DNA from: Merluccius polli
Lineage: Eukaryota; Chordata; Actinopteri; Gadiformes; Merlucciidae
DNA: 64,000 nt
Direction: 5' to 3'
Assembly: GCA_030340625.1 (NCBI GenBank)
Contig: JAOPHQ010005735.1
Location: forward strand, 36,001 to 100,000
The notes under the pieces were generated by a model that was not told the origin of the DNA, searched no databases, and worked only from the letters and a program-made list of their open reading frames with translations. Of this stretch, positions 22,796 through 34,700 are shown in pieces; within the stretch, counting starts at the first letter, position 1, and every line of letters begins with the position of its first letter. The translations under genes were made by a program, and so were the position numbers.

Positions 22796-25700
22796 CTGAA
22801 GCGACGATGACAGCCATCAGCACAGCCTAGCATCTCCATACACTTAGCAGAGCTAGCAGTATAGCATCTAAATACAGATAGCATATCTAGCAGCATACAA
22901 GCGGCAGCCATGACGGCCTGTTTGTGAAGCCCTGGCAGATGCGACTAACATGTAGTTCCTCTAACGGCCTATAGGTGGCTTGCGGTGGTTGGATGCAAAA
23001 AGACCGGTCACCATTCACAAAGTTAATGGGTAAAATGTCATTTCATTCTCATAATACAAAGCAAATGTTTTTTCTTTGTTCGGTTAGGATCTCAGTGGCT
23101 AATTCATCTTCATATTATGTCCATACACTTAGCAGAGCTAGCAGTATAGCCTAGCATCTCCATATAGTTAGCAGAGCTAGCAGTATAGCCTAGTATCCAA
23201 ACACAGCTAATATCTAGCAGTAAAGCCTCCTAGCACCTCCATACACTTAGCAGAACTAGCAGCATAGCCTAGCACCTCCATACACTCAGCAGAGCTAACA
23301 GCATACCTTAGCACATCCATACACTTTGCAGATAATCAGTAAAGCCTAGCATCTATATACAGCTAGCATATCTAGCACTATAGCCTAGCACCTCCATACA
23401 CTTATCATAGCTAGCAGCATAGCCTAGCACCTCCATACACTTATCATAGCTAGCAGCATAGCCTAGCACCTCCATAGACTTAGCAGAGATAGACCAGACC
23501 GGTGTCGTCATCAAGCACCAAGGCTGCGCTTGGGAGAAGAAATTACGCCTTTACATCAGGAGAGAAACAGGAAAATGCCGAAAAGCTGTTGCCTAGGTTG
23601 GTAAACAAATAAACATGCAAATCCAGATCTCTGAACATGCCGGTTTGGAACAGTGTCCAGTATAATAAGGAAAATGTGAGTAAATCGGGCAGGCAAAACG
23701 CTCCGCTTCTGAAACGCTCCCGGTGGAGTATGAAGGTTGTTTGCTTCAGTATGGTTGTAATGTGCCTGAAAAGGGCAGCTGCGGATGTAGGTGAAGACAT
23801 GCTCGAGTCAGTCCACACTCATCAGAGCCCTGAAGCCACACCCTTGCATGGTGCTCTGTGCAGTGGTGCTTACTGAACAATACTAACCTGGTGAAACATG
23901 CTAACCTGGTGAACTTTGCTAACTTGGCGAACCATGCTACCCTGTTGAGACACATTAGCCTGATGGGAGACACTAACCTTCTAAAACATGCTAAAATCCT
24001 GAAACACGCTAGCCTCCTGAAACATCCTAGCCAACCGAGACATGCTACTCTGCTGAAACATGCTAACATCTTGAAATATGCTAACCTGATGAACTACGCT
24101 AGTCTGCAGAAACATGTTAACATGCTAACCTAACCATGCTGAGCTGTTGAATAACTAGAGGCCTGAAATTATTGGTGGACTGATTACAGCTACAGCCAGA
24201 CTCCGATGTAAGCATTAACTCTGTTGGGTTAAAGTACTGAAACAAAGAAAGCCTGTTGGAACAAAACTCATGTGTTGCTGATATTGCAAATTAGGCTAGT
24301 TTATGGTCGATTAAAACTCAAACCACACACACACGTTAGAAAGACATGACATGTTGAACTTGTTATGAAACATTTCTGTCAGCTATGTGATGATGTGTTT
24401 ATGCAGCTGTCATCTCTAGCCCTTTGCAGAGATATCCAGATATATGCATATGTTTGGGTGAAGTTAAAATACCGGTAGCTGTTTCTCTCAGTCAGTTATT
24501 AAAGAATTGGAGGCAGCATCATATGCAGTATTAGGTGTAGTACTATATGGGGTGATGTAGTTATATGTTGCTATATGTTGTACTATATAGGGTGGTGTGG
24601 CTGGTTGTAGACTACCCACCAGGTGAGGGTGGTCTCATGTAGTCCAGACACCTCCAGCTCCAGGGTGAGTTCAGAGTTCTCCATTAAGCCGGCTTTAGAC
24701 AGGGGCCTGCTGACACCAGGAAGGCCAGCCTTAGAGCTCTTTCCCTGGGGGAGCCTCTCTGCTGGGGGCTCGGGATGAGGCAAAGGAGGCCCCTGTATCA
24801 CTGGGATGAGACAGATGGCCTCCCGGACAGACAGGGGTCGACAAATATCTGGGTCCTGGTCTAGAGTTGGAAGGTGGGAAGGCTCTGGTGCCTGGAGAGG
24901 GAGCTGAGACAGAGCGTCTGCCCAGGATGAGGGCTCATCTAGGGCCTGATGGGGCAGGGGGCTGGTGGAAATCATCTGTTGGCCAACACCAGAGACTGAG
25001 CTCTGGAAAAGAGTGATTGGGGATTCATGGCAATCTTGGGTGCCATGGATGTCTTGGGTGTCATGGCTGCCTTGGGTCTCAAAGCTTCCTTGGGTGTCAT
25101 AGCTGCCTAGGGTGTCATCACTGTGTTGTGTGTCATGGCACACTGGGGTGTCATAGCTGTCCTGGGTGTAATGGCTGTCTTGCTTGTCAAGGCCGTCTTG
25201 GCTGCCCTGTGTATCGTGGTAGACTTGGGTGTCATGGCTGACTTGGGCATCATGGCTGACTTCATCATGGCTGTATTGTGTGTCATGGCTGCCTTGGCTA
25301 TCATCATGGTGGTGAGGGAGGACACTGCAGAGTTGTTGACCTTCAGTTGGCCGGGAGACCTTAGCGGCTGTAGACCTTGTGCTCCAACACATACTCATCC
25401 TATTTTGGGTCTCAAAGCTCTCTTGCATGTCATGACTGTCAAAGATCGATGTGTCATAGCTGTCTTGGGTGTCATGGCTGCCTTGGGAATCGTGGCAGTT
25501 TTGGGTTTCATGGCATTCACTTATCCCTGGGATGGGACAAATGGCCTCCCAGACAGACAGGGGTCGACTCACATCTGGGTCCTGATCTGGAGTTGGTAGG
25601 TGGGGAGCCTCTGGAGCCTGTAGAGGGAGCTGAGACAGAGCGACTGCCCAGGACGAGGGCTCATCTAGGGCCTGCTGGGCCAGGGAGCTGCTGGAGATAA

Positions 25701-28700
25701 TCTGCTGGCTAACAGCAGAGACTGAGCTCTGGAAAAGAGTGATTGGGGATTCATGGCTGCCTTGGTTTTCATGGCTGGCTTGCATGCCAAAGCTGTATTG
25801 AGTGTCATGGCCATCTTGTGTGTCATAGATGCCTTGGGTGTCGTGGCAGACTTGGGTGTCATGGCTGTCTTGGATGTCATGGCTGTCTTGGATGTCATGG
25901 CTGTCCTTGGTGTCATGGCACACTGGGTTGTCTTGGCTGTCATGGCTTTCCTGAGTATAATTGCTGATTTGGGTTTCATCATGGAGGTGTGAGAGGACAC
26001 TGCAGGGTTGTACACCTTCAGTTGGCCAGGAAACCTCAGTGGCTGTAGACGTCCAGCTCCTACTCATACTCCTCCTGTCTTGGATCTCAATGCTGCCTTG
26101 GCCAACACCAGAGACTGAGCTCTGGAAAAGAGTGATTGGGGATTCATGGCAATCTTGGGTGCCATGGCTGTCTTGGGTGTCATAGCTTCCTTGGGTGTTA
26201 TAGCTGCGTTGGGTGTCATCACTGTATTGTGTGTCATGGCACACTGGGGTGTCATAGCTGTCCTGGGTGTAATGGCTGTCTTGCTTGTCAAGGCCGTCTT
26301 GGCTGCCCTGTGTATCGTGGTAGACTTGGGTGTCATGGCTGTATTGGGTGTCATGGCTGACTTGGGCATCATGGCTGACTTCATCATGGCTGCATTGTAT
26401 GTCATGGCTGCCTTGGCTATCATGGTGGTGAGGGAGGACACGGCATGGTTGTAGACCTTCAGTTGGCCGGGAGACCATAGCGGCTGTAGACCTTGTACTC
26501 CAACACATACTCATCCTATTTTGGATCTCAACGCTCTCTTGCGTGTCATGACTGTCAAAGATCGATGTGTCATAGCTGTCTTGGGTGTCATGGCTGCCTT
26601 GGGAATCGTGGCAGTCTTGGGTTTCATGGCATTCACTTATCCCTGGGATGGGACAAATGGCCTCCCAGACAGACAGGGGTCGACTCACATCTGGGTCTTG
26701 ATCTGGAGTTGGTAGGTGGGGAGCCTCTGGAGCCTGGAGAGGGAGCTGAGACAGAGCGACTGCCCAGGACGAGGGCTCATCTAGGGCCTGCTGGGGCAGG
26801 GAGCTGCTGGAGATAATCTGCTGGCTAACAGCAGAGACTGAGATCTGGAAAAGAGTGATTGGGGTGTCATGGCTGTCTTGGATGTCATGGCTGTCCTTGG
26901 TGTTATGGCACACTGGGTTGTCTTGGCTGTTATGGCTTTCCTGAGTATAATTGCTGATTTGGGTTTCATCATGGAGGTGTGAAAGGACACTGCAGGGTTG
27001 TAGACCTTCAGTTGGCCAGGAAACCTCAGTGGCTGTAGACGTCCAGCTCCTACTCATACTCCTCCTGTCTTGGGTCTCAATGCTGCCTTGGGTGTCATGG
27101 CTGTCAAAGTTTCCTTGGATGTCAACCCTGTATTGTGTGTCATGGCACACCGGGGTGTCGTGGCAGACTTGGCTTTCATGGCTTTCACTTATCACTGTGA
27201 AGTGACAGATGGCCTCCTGGACAGTCAAGGGTCGGCACACATCTGGTTCCTTGTCTGGAGTTGGTAGGTGGGGAGGCTCTGGAGCCTGGAGATGGAGCTG
27301 AGACAGAGCATCTGCCCAATCTGATAAGGGCTCATCTAGGGCCTGCTGGGGCAGGGAGCTGCTGAAGATCATCTGCTGGCTAACAGCAGAGACTGAGCTC
27401 TGGAAAAGAGTGACTTGGGATTCATGGCATTCTTGGGTGTCATGGTACACTGGGGTGTCATAGCTTTCTTGGGTGTTATGGCTGTATTGAGTGTCATCAT
27501 GGCACTGAGAGAGGACACTGTATGATTGTAGACCTTCAGTTGGCCGGAAAACCTCAGAGTCTGTAGACCTGGAGCTCCTGCCTTGGGTCTCAATGCTGTC
27601 ATGGCCGTCAAAGATTCCTTGGGTGTCAAGGGTGTATTGAGTGTCATGGCTACCTTGGATCTCAAGGCTGTCTGGGATGTCAAAGCTGGTGTCATTGCTG
27701 CATTGTGTGCCCTGGCACACTTGGTTGTCTTGGCTGTAGTGGGTGTCACAGCTTTCCTGAGTGTCATTGCTGACTTGGGTGTCATGGCTAACTTGGGTTT
27801 CATCATGGAGGTGTGAGAGGACATCGTAGGGCTGTAGACCTTCAGTTGGCCAGGAAACCTCAGTGGCTGTAGAGCTCCTACTCATACTACTCCTGTCTTG
27901 TCTCTCTCCTGTCTGTTGGGTCTCAATGCTGTCTTTGGTGTCATGGCTGTCAAAGATTCTTTGGGTGTCAACCCTGTAATGTGTGTCATGGCACACTGGG
28001 GTGTCGTGGCAGACTTTGGTGTCATTGTTTTCACTTATCACTGGGATGAGACCGATGGCCTCATGGACAAACCGACATACATGTTGGTCGTGGTTTGGAG
28101 TTGGTAGGTGGGGAGGCTCTGAAGCCTGGAGAGGGAGCTGAGACAGAGTGTCTGCCCAGGATGAGTGCTCGTCTAGGGCCTGTTGGGGCAAGGAGTTGCA
28201 GGAGTTTATCTTCTGGCTAACTGCAGAGACTGAGCTCTGGAAAAGAGTGACTGTAGATTCATGGCAATCTTGGGTGCCATGGCTCTCTTGGGTGTCATAG
28301 CTGCCTTGGGTCTCAAGGCTGTCAAAGCTTCCTTGGATGTCATAGCTGCCATGGGTGTCATCACTGTATTGTGTGTCATGGCACACTGGGGTGTCTTGGG
28401 CGTCATCGCTGCCTTGGATTTCACACCTATTTTGAGTGTCAAGCCTGCCATGGGTGTCATGGCAGACTTGGGTGTCATGGCTTTCACTTATCACTGGGAG
28501 GAGACAGATGGCCTCATGGACAAACCGGGGTTGACATACATGTGGGTCGTGGTTTGTAGTTGGTAGGTGGTGAGGCTCTGAAGCCTGGAAAGGGAGCTGT
28601 GACAGAGTGTCTGCCCAGGACGAGTGATCGTCTAGGGACTGCTGGGGCAAGGAGCTGCATTGGGAGTTTATCTTCTGGCTAACTGAAGAGACTGAGCTCT

Positions 28701-31700
28701 GGAAAAGAGTGACTGGGGATTTATGGCATTCCTGGGTATCATGGCTGTCAAAGCTTCCTTGGGTGTTATAGCTGTCATGGTTGTCATCACTGTATTGTGT
28801 CTCATGGCACACTGGGATGTCATAGCTGTTTTGGGTGTCATGGCTGCCTTGGGTATGGCTCTCTTGGTTGTGAAGGCTGTCTTGTCTGCCCTGTGAATCG
28901 TAGTAGACTTGGGTGTCATGGCTGTACTGGGTGTCATGACTGACCTGGGTGTCATCATGGCGGTGAGAGAGGACACTGCAGGGTTGTAGACCTTCAGTTG
29001 GCCAGGAAACCTCAGAGGCTGTAGACCTGGAGCTCCTGCACATACTCCTCCCTTCTTGGGTCTCAAGGCTGCCTTGGGTGTTACGGCTGTATTGTGTGTC
29101 ATGGCACATTGGGGTGTCATAGATGTCTTGGGTGTCAAGGCTGTCCTGGGTTTCAGGGATATATGGAGTGTCATAGCTGTCTTGGGTGTCATGGCTGTAT
29201 TGAGGGTCAAGGCTGCCTTGGTTGGCAAGGCTGTCCTGGGTGTCATGGTTGTACTGGGTGTCATGGTTGACATTGGTGTCATCATGGCTGTCAGTTGGCT
29301 GGGAAACCTTAGCGACTGTAGACCTGGAGCTCCTACTCATACTCCTCCTGTATTGGATGTCAAGGCTGTATTTAGTGTCATGGCTGCTTTGGGTCTCAAG
29401 GCTGTGTGGGCTGCCAAAGCTTCCTTCAGTGTCATAGCTGTCTTGGGTGTTCTCGTGGCATTGCATGCCAGGGTACACTGGGGTGTTATGGGTGTCATAG
29501 CTGTTTTGGGTGTCATGGCTGACTTGGGTGTCAAGGCTGTAATGAGTGTCAAAGCTGCCTTGGGTGTCGTTGCAGACTTGATTGTCATGGCTTTCACTCA
29601 TCAATGGGACAAGACAGATGGCCTCCTGGACAGTGATGGATCGATAAATATCTTGATCCTGGTCTGGAGTTGGTATTTGTGGAGGCTCTGGAGCCCGTAA
29701 AGGGAACATAGACAGAGTGTCTGTCCAGGACGAGGCCCTAGACGAGGGCTCATCTAGGGCCTGCTGGGGCAGGGAGCTGCTGGACTTTACCTTCTGGCTA
29801 ATTGAAGAGACTGAGCTCTGGAAAAGAGTGACTGGGGATTCATGGCATTCCTGGGAGTCATGGATGTCAAAGCTTCCTTGGGTGTCATAGCTGCCATGGG
29901 TGTCATCGCTGTATTGTGTGTCATGGCAAACTGGGTTGTCATAGCTGTTTTGGGTGCCTTGGGTATGGTTGTCTTGGTTGTGAAGGCTGTCTTGTCTGCC
30001 CTGGGAATCGTGGTAGACTTGGGTGTCATGGCTGTACTGGGTGTCATGACTGACCTTGGTGTCAATATAGTGGTGAGAGAGGACACTGCAGGGTTGTAGA
30101 CCTTCAGTTGGCCAGGAAACCTCAGAGGCTGTAGACCTGGAGCTCCTGCACATACTACTCCCATCTTGGGTCTCAAGGCTGCCTTGGGTGTTACGGCTGT
30201 ATTGTGTGTCATGGCACATTGGGGTGTCATAGATATCTTGGGTGTCAAGGCTGTCCTGGGTTTCAGGGATGTATGGAGTGTCATAGCTGTCTTGGGTGTC
30301 ATGGCTGTATTGAGGGTCAAGGCTGCCTTGGGTGTCAAGGCTGTCCTGGGTTTCTGGATTGTATTGAGTGTCATAGCTGTCTTTGGTGTCATGGCTGTAT
30401 TGAGGGTCAAGGCTGCCTTGGTTGGCAAGGCTGTCCTGGGTGTCAAAGCTGTATTGAGTGTCATGGCTGCCTTGGGACTCAAGGCTGTCTGGGCTGTCAA
30501 AGCTTCCTTTGGTGTCATAGCTGTCTTGGGTGTTAGTGCTGTATTGTGTGCCAGGGTACACTGGGGTGTCATAGGCATCATATCTGTCGTGGGTGTCATG
30601 GCTGGCTTGGGTGTCTGGAGTTGGTAGTTGCAGAGGCTCTGGAGCCCATAGAGGGAACTCAGACAGAGTGTCTGCCCAGGATGAGGGCTCTTCTAGGGCC
30701 TGCTGAGGCAGGGGGCTGCTGGAGAACATCTGCTGTCTTACAGCAGAGACTGAGCTCTGGAAAACAGTGACTGGGCATTCATGGAATTCTTGAATGTCAT
30801 GGCACACTGGGGTATCATGGCTGTATTGGGTGTCATGGCTGACTCCTACTCTATTCTGTAGAGCAGTGCTCTGTAGAGTAGTACTACGTGGAAAGGTAGT
30901 ACTCTGTATAGTAGTACTCTGTGGGAAGGTAGTACTGTGAACAGTATGGTCTTGAGACAAACAACAGCCAGGTCTTGTTCCATGGTTATCACAGAGGACC
31001 TGAAAGAGGCCACTGAGCTGCCCTGGTTCCTCGTTGTGCTGGAGGATCCTGGACGCAGAAGGGGGGGGGTGTTGCGAGCAGCCCAGGGATGAGCCAGCGT
31101 CCTGGCCTTGGTCGGCTACTGGTGTCCCCTTCATCTCCAGGGAGCTGGAGGGTGTGTGAAAAATAAGATAAGATAGTACTTTATTATTCCCAGACAGTAA
31201 ATGACGGTGTCACAGCAGAAAGTACAGAACAGTAGTCAAAAGTAAAAGATATAACAAGTAAAATAAACTACAGAAGATAAATATATATAGAAGCTGTATC
31301 TAGAAACAAAATATAAGTAATATCAATGCATTTGAATTTGAATTTCTTCATTTGAACAGGGACAATGTAAAAAGAACATCCACCTTATTTATAACAAGAA
31401 GAGATGTAATGTACCAGGTTTTAGCAAATTGCTATTTTCCGTCCATAGTCCCTGGGCGGGCAAGTAAAATAACAGAATAGTAAGAAAGTAACACATTAAA
31501 AGAGTATGGTAGTCAATAAGAGTATACAAACACAATTATACCCACAGCCAACGACACTAATTTACAAATGTGTGCAAGTTTGCTGTGTGAGTATCCAATG
31601 TTTTATAAGACGGGAGAAAGTTTGAAAATGTGTTATTAGTTCTGTCGGAAGATTATTACATTGTTTCATGGCCATAAAAGTGAAAGATGATTGGCCAAGA

Positions 31701-34700
31701 GAGGTCTTGCATTGTGGAATTCTGCACTCCCCACAAGTGGTTAACCTAGTGGCTCATATTGTTTTTTCTGAGCTAGTGTAACAAAGTTCCTCAAGAACGG
31801 AGGAGCAGCATTATGAATCATCATAAAAATGAAGCAAACATTTGTGCACATAGTGCACAATCAAATTTTCATATTACTATATTTTGTGAGTATATGACAG
31901 TAAAAAAATAATAATAATACAATTACATCCAGTAAGTACCATATCTGTTGTTACCACCTTTAAGTCATAATACAATCACAGTAGTATAGTATGTGGACAT
32001 TGAGACGACGGGGGCTGGCGCTTGGTGCCTTCTGTAGCAATTACACTTTCTGCTGGAAATAGTGGAATTTAACAATGATGGGTCTGGGCGGCTCATCGCC
32101 TCTCGGCTCTGGCTGGAGACTTCTGTGCGCCCGGTCGAGTGTGGGCGTATAATCCAGGCCCAGTATGTCTTCAAGCAGTTTAACCACAGATGTCACAGAG
32201 TTAACAGCACCAGATTCCTTTACCCAAAATATATGGCAATTACATTGCCGTTGCCTGGACTCCAAATCTTTGGTTTTCGCTGTGAGTTTGGTAACTTCAG
32301 ATGTGAGTTGGGTTACTTTCCCCTCCAATGTACAACCCTGTCTGAGTAGTCATTGGCCACCACTTTCACACTATTCAGACAGGAGACGTTAATTTTTTTG
32401 ATCAAAATGGTGCTTAACTACTTTACTAAGAAGGTGAAGGCCATCAGCTCCTCTTTCACCCCTACCACTATCCTCCCTACCACCACTCCCACCTCTGTCC
32501 GCCTCACCCACTTTACCCCTCTCTCCCCTGAAGATGTGCACAAACTAGTAATGTCTCACCATGCCACTACATGCCCCCTTGACCCCATCCCTTCCTCCCT
32601 TTTCCAAGCCGTCTCGAGCAACATCCTGCCATTCCTCACCTCCCTCATCAACTCTTCTCTCACTTTAGGCCGTATTCCAGCATCCTTCAAGATTGCTAGA
32701 GTCAAGCCACTCCTCAAGAAACCTACCCTTGACACTGCTGAGATCCAGAACTACAGACTGGTATCTCTTCTCTTGTTCCTTTCTAAAACTCTGGACGTGC
32801 TATCTCTAACCAACTGTCCTCCTATCTCTCACATAACAACCTGCTTGATCCTCATCAGTCAGGTTTCAAGACTGCACACTCCACTGAGACAGCCTTCCTC
32901 ACGGTGACGTGAGGGCGGAGTCCCTCCGCGCCGCCAAACTCTGGTTCCTCTCATCTGCTCTCATTCTCCTCGACCCGTCAGCGGTGTTCGACACCGTGAA
33001 CCACCAGATCCTCCTCGCCACCCTCGCAGAACTCGGCATCGCTGACTCTGCGCTATCCTGGTTCACATCCCACCTGACGAACGGCACCTACCAGGTCACG
33101 TGGAATGGCTCCTTGTCCAAACCCTGCTCTGTTGACACCAGCGTCCCTTTAAGGCTCAGTATTAGGACTGTTCTGTTCTCCCTATACACTAGATCTTTAG
33201 GCTCTGTAATCACTAAGCATGATTTTTCCTATCACTGCTATGCAGATGACACTCAACTATTCCTCTCTTTCCCCTCCTCTGACAGCCTGATTGCAACTCG
33301 CATCTCAGATTGTCTGGCAAACATCAGCACCTGGACGTCTGTTGAGGATGCTGTGGTGGGTCCTTCACCAACTGCGAGGAACCTCAGCATCATGTATCTG
33401 TATCATCAGTACTGGATGACCAACTGCGCTGCACAGCCAACATCACAGCAGTGACCCGATCCTGCAGATTTACTCTCTACAACATCTGCCGAATCCGACC
33501 CTTCCTCACGAGGGAAGCAGCGCAGCTCTTGGTCCAAGCACTCGTCATCTCCCGCCTTGACTACTGCAACTCGCTCCTGACAGTTGGCCTTAATTTTTAT
33601 CATTACGCTAACTTACTGACTCTCCTCTCCACAACTGAAGTGTTCGTTTTTGCCTTTCTGTCTCTGTACTAACCACAGACTGTAGGTAGGCTATAGCCTA
33701 CTAATAGCGCGCAATATAATCTGCGGTAAAAGACGTCCGTGGCGTGACAAAGTTAACTAGTTAACAACTTCAAATTCTTCAACTTAGTTAACTAGCTAAT
33801 TTATGTTCTATAACGTTACTGCAGATTTCATCTGACGTCCACTGGACAAGGTATGGCTCAGGGACAGCCAGACAGCAGAGAACCATGCATCCTGTGCACG
33901 TCATTTAATGGCGGAGTAGTCTGTCAATCTCACCTATTCGGTAAATACAACATTTGAATGGATTGTACTTCAGCAGAGAGCAAACAATACATTAAGAGCA
34001 AAATGCCCCTGCCTCCAGGATTCCCCCCCAGACTGTCTGTTTCTGAGTTTAGGACCAGAGCTGAGAGACAAAGCTGCCAGAAATCACGTGACTCGCAAGC
34101 TTGCAAATGTGTGGGCAGATCTCTGAAAAGTGGGTGTTGTAAGCTCTGAAAGAACAGAATACTGCAAATGTACATTCACAAAAGTTTCTAAATAAAGATG
34201 TGCCCTTTAAAGCTCAAGTTTCAACGTTCAAGAACTTTTTTCCCCAACATATGCGCACCAGTTTTCAGATCACCAGAGATGGCTCTCTCTTGAGTGTGTG
34301 TGGTGATAGTGGGATTATTCTGGGTGCCATGATTGCTCTGCAACACAGGTGTGCAGCCTCACCCAGCCCCAGAGTCTAATCAGTCTGACTCGGGCCAGGG
34401 GCCTCATTTATAAATCTCTGCGTGAAACCCTCCCTAGAACATTGTGTACGCCCAAACCTCAGAATGTGCGTAGGACTACGGACAAAAACATTCCGATTTA
34501 TAAAACCTTGCTGCGCACACCTGTACGCACTCTTCTCGTTATAAATACCAATGTGCGTCTAATTTGGCGTGCGTGCACGAGCGCTCTGCTCCTCCCAAGT
34601 CCATCCCATAACAGTCCTTAAAAGGTCAATGCTAATTAATCACTTAATATTTATAAGTATATAAGGAGCCTTTTCTGACCAATCATTAGACGGAAAATTG

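Noticed and set aside
22796..22911. Upstream Met-initiated extension of the last ccdc141 exon
   Set aside because: It reads into the 39-bp minisatellite. A TTCAG acceptor at 22796 and exact phase with the giant exon explain the frame better.
23540..23830. THAP-like start (MPKSCCLGW) on the plus strand
   Set aside because: A stop follows almost at once and no zinc-binding C2CH spacing is visible.
25017..30770. Plus-strand and alternative minus-frame open frames with G/C/H/L, A/V/L or M/T/P/K repeats
   Set aside because: They are other-frame readings of the 18-bp repeat in the giant ccdc141 exon; they lack splice continuity, conserved ends and family matches.
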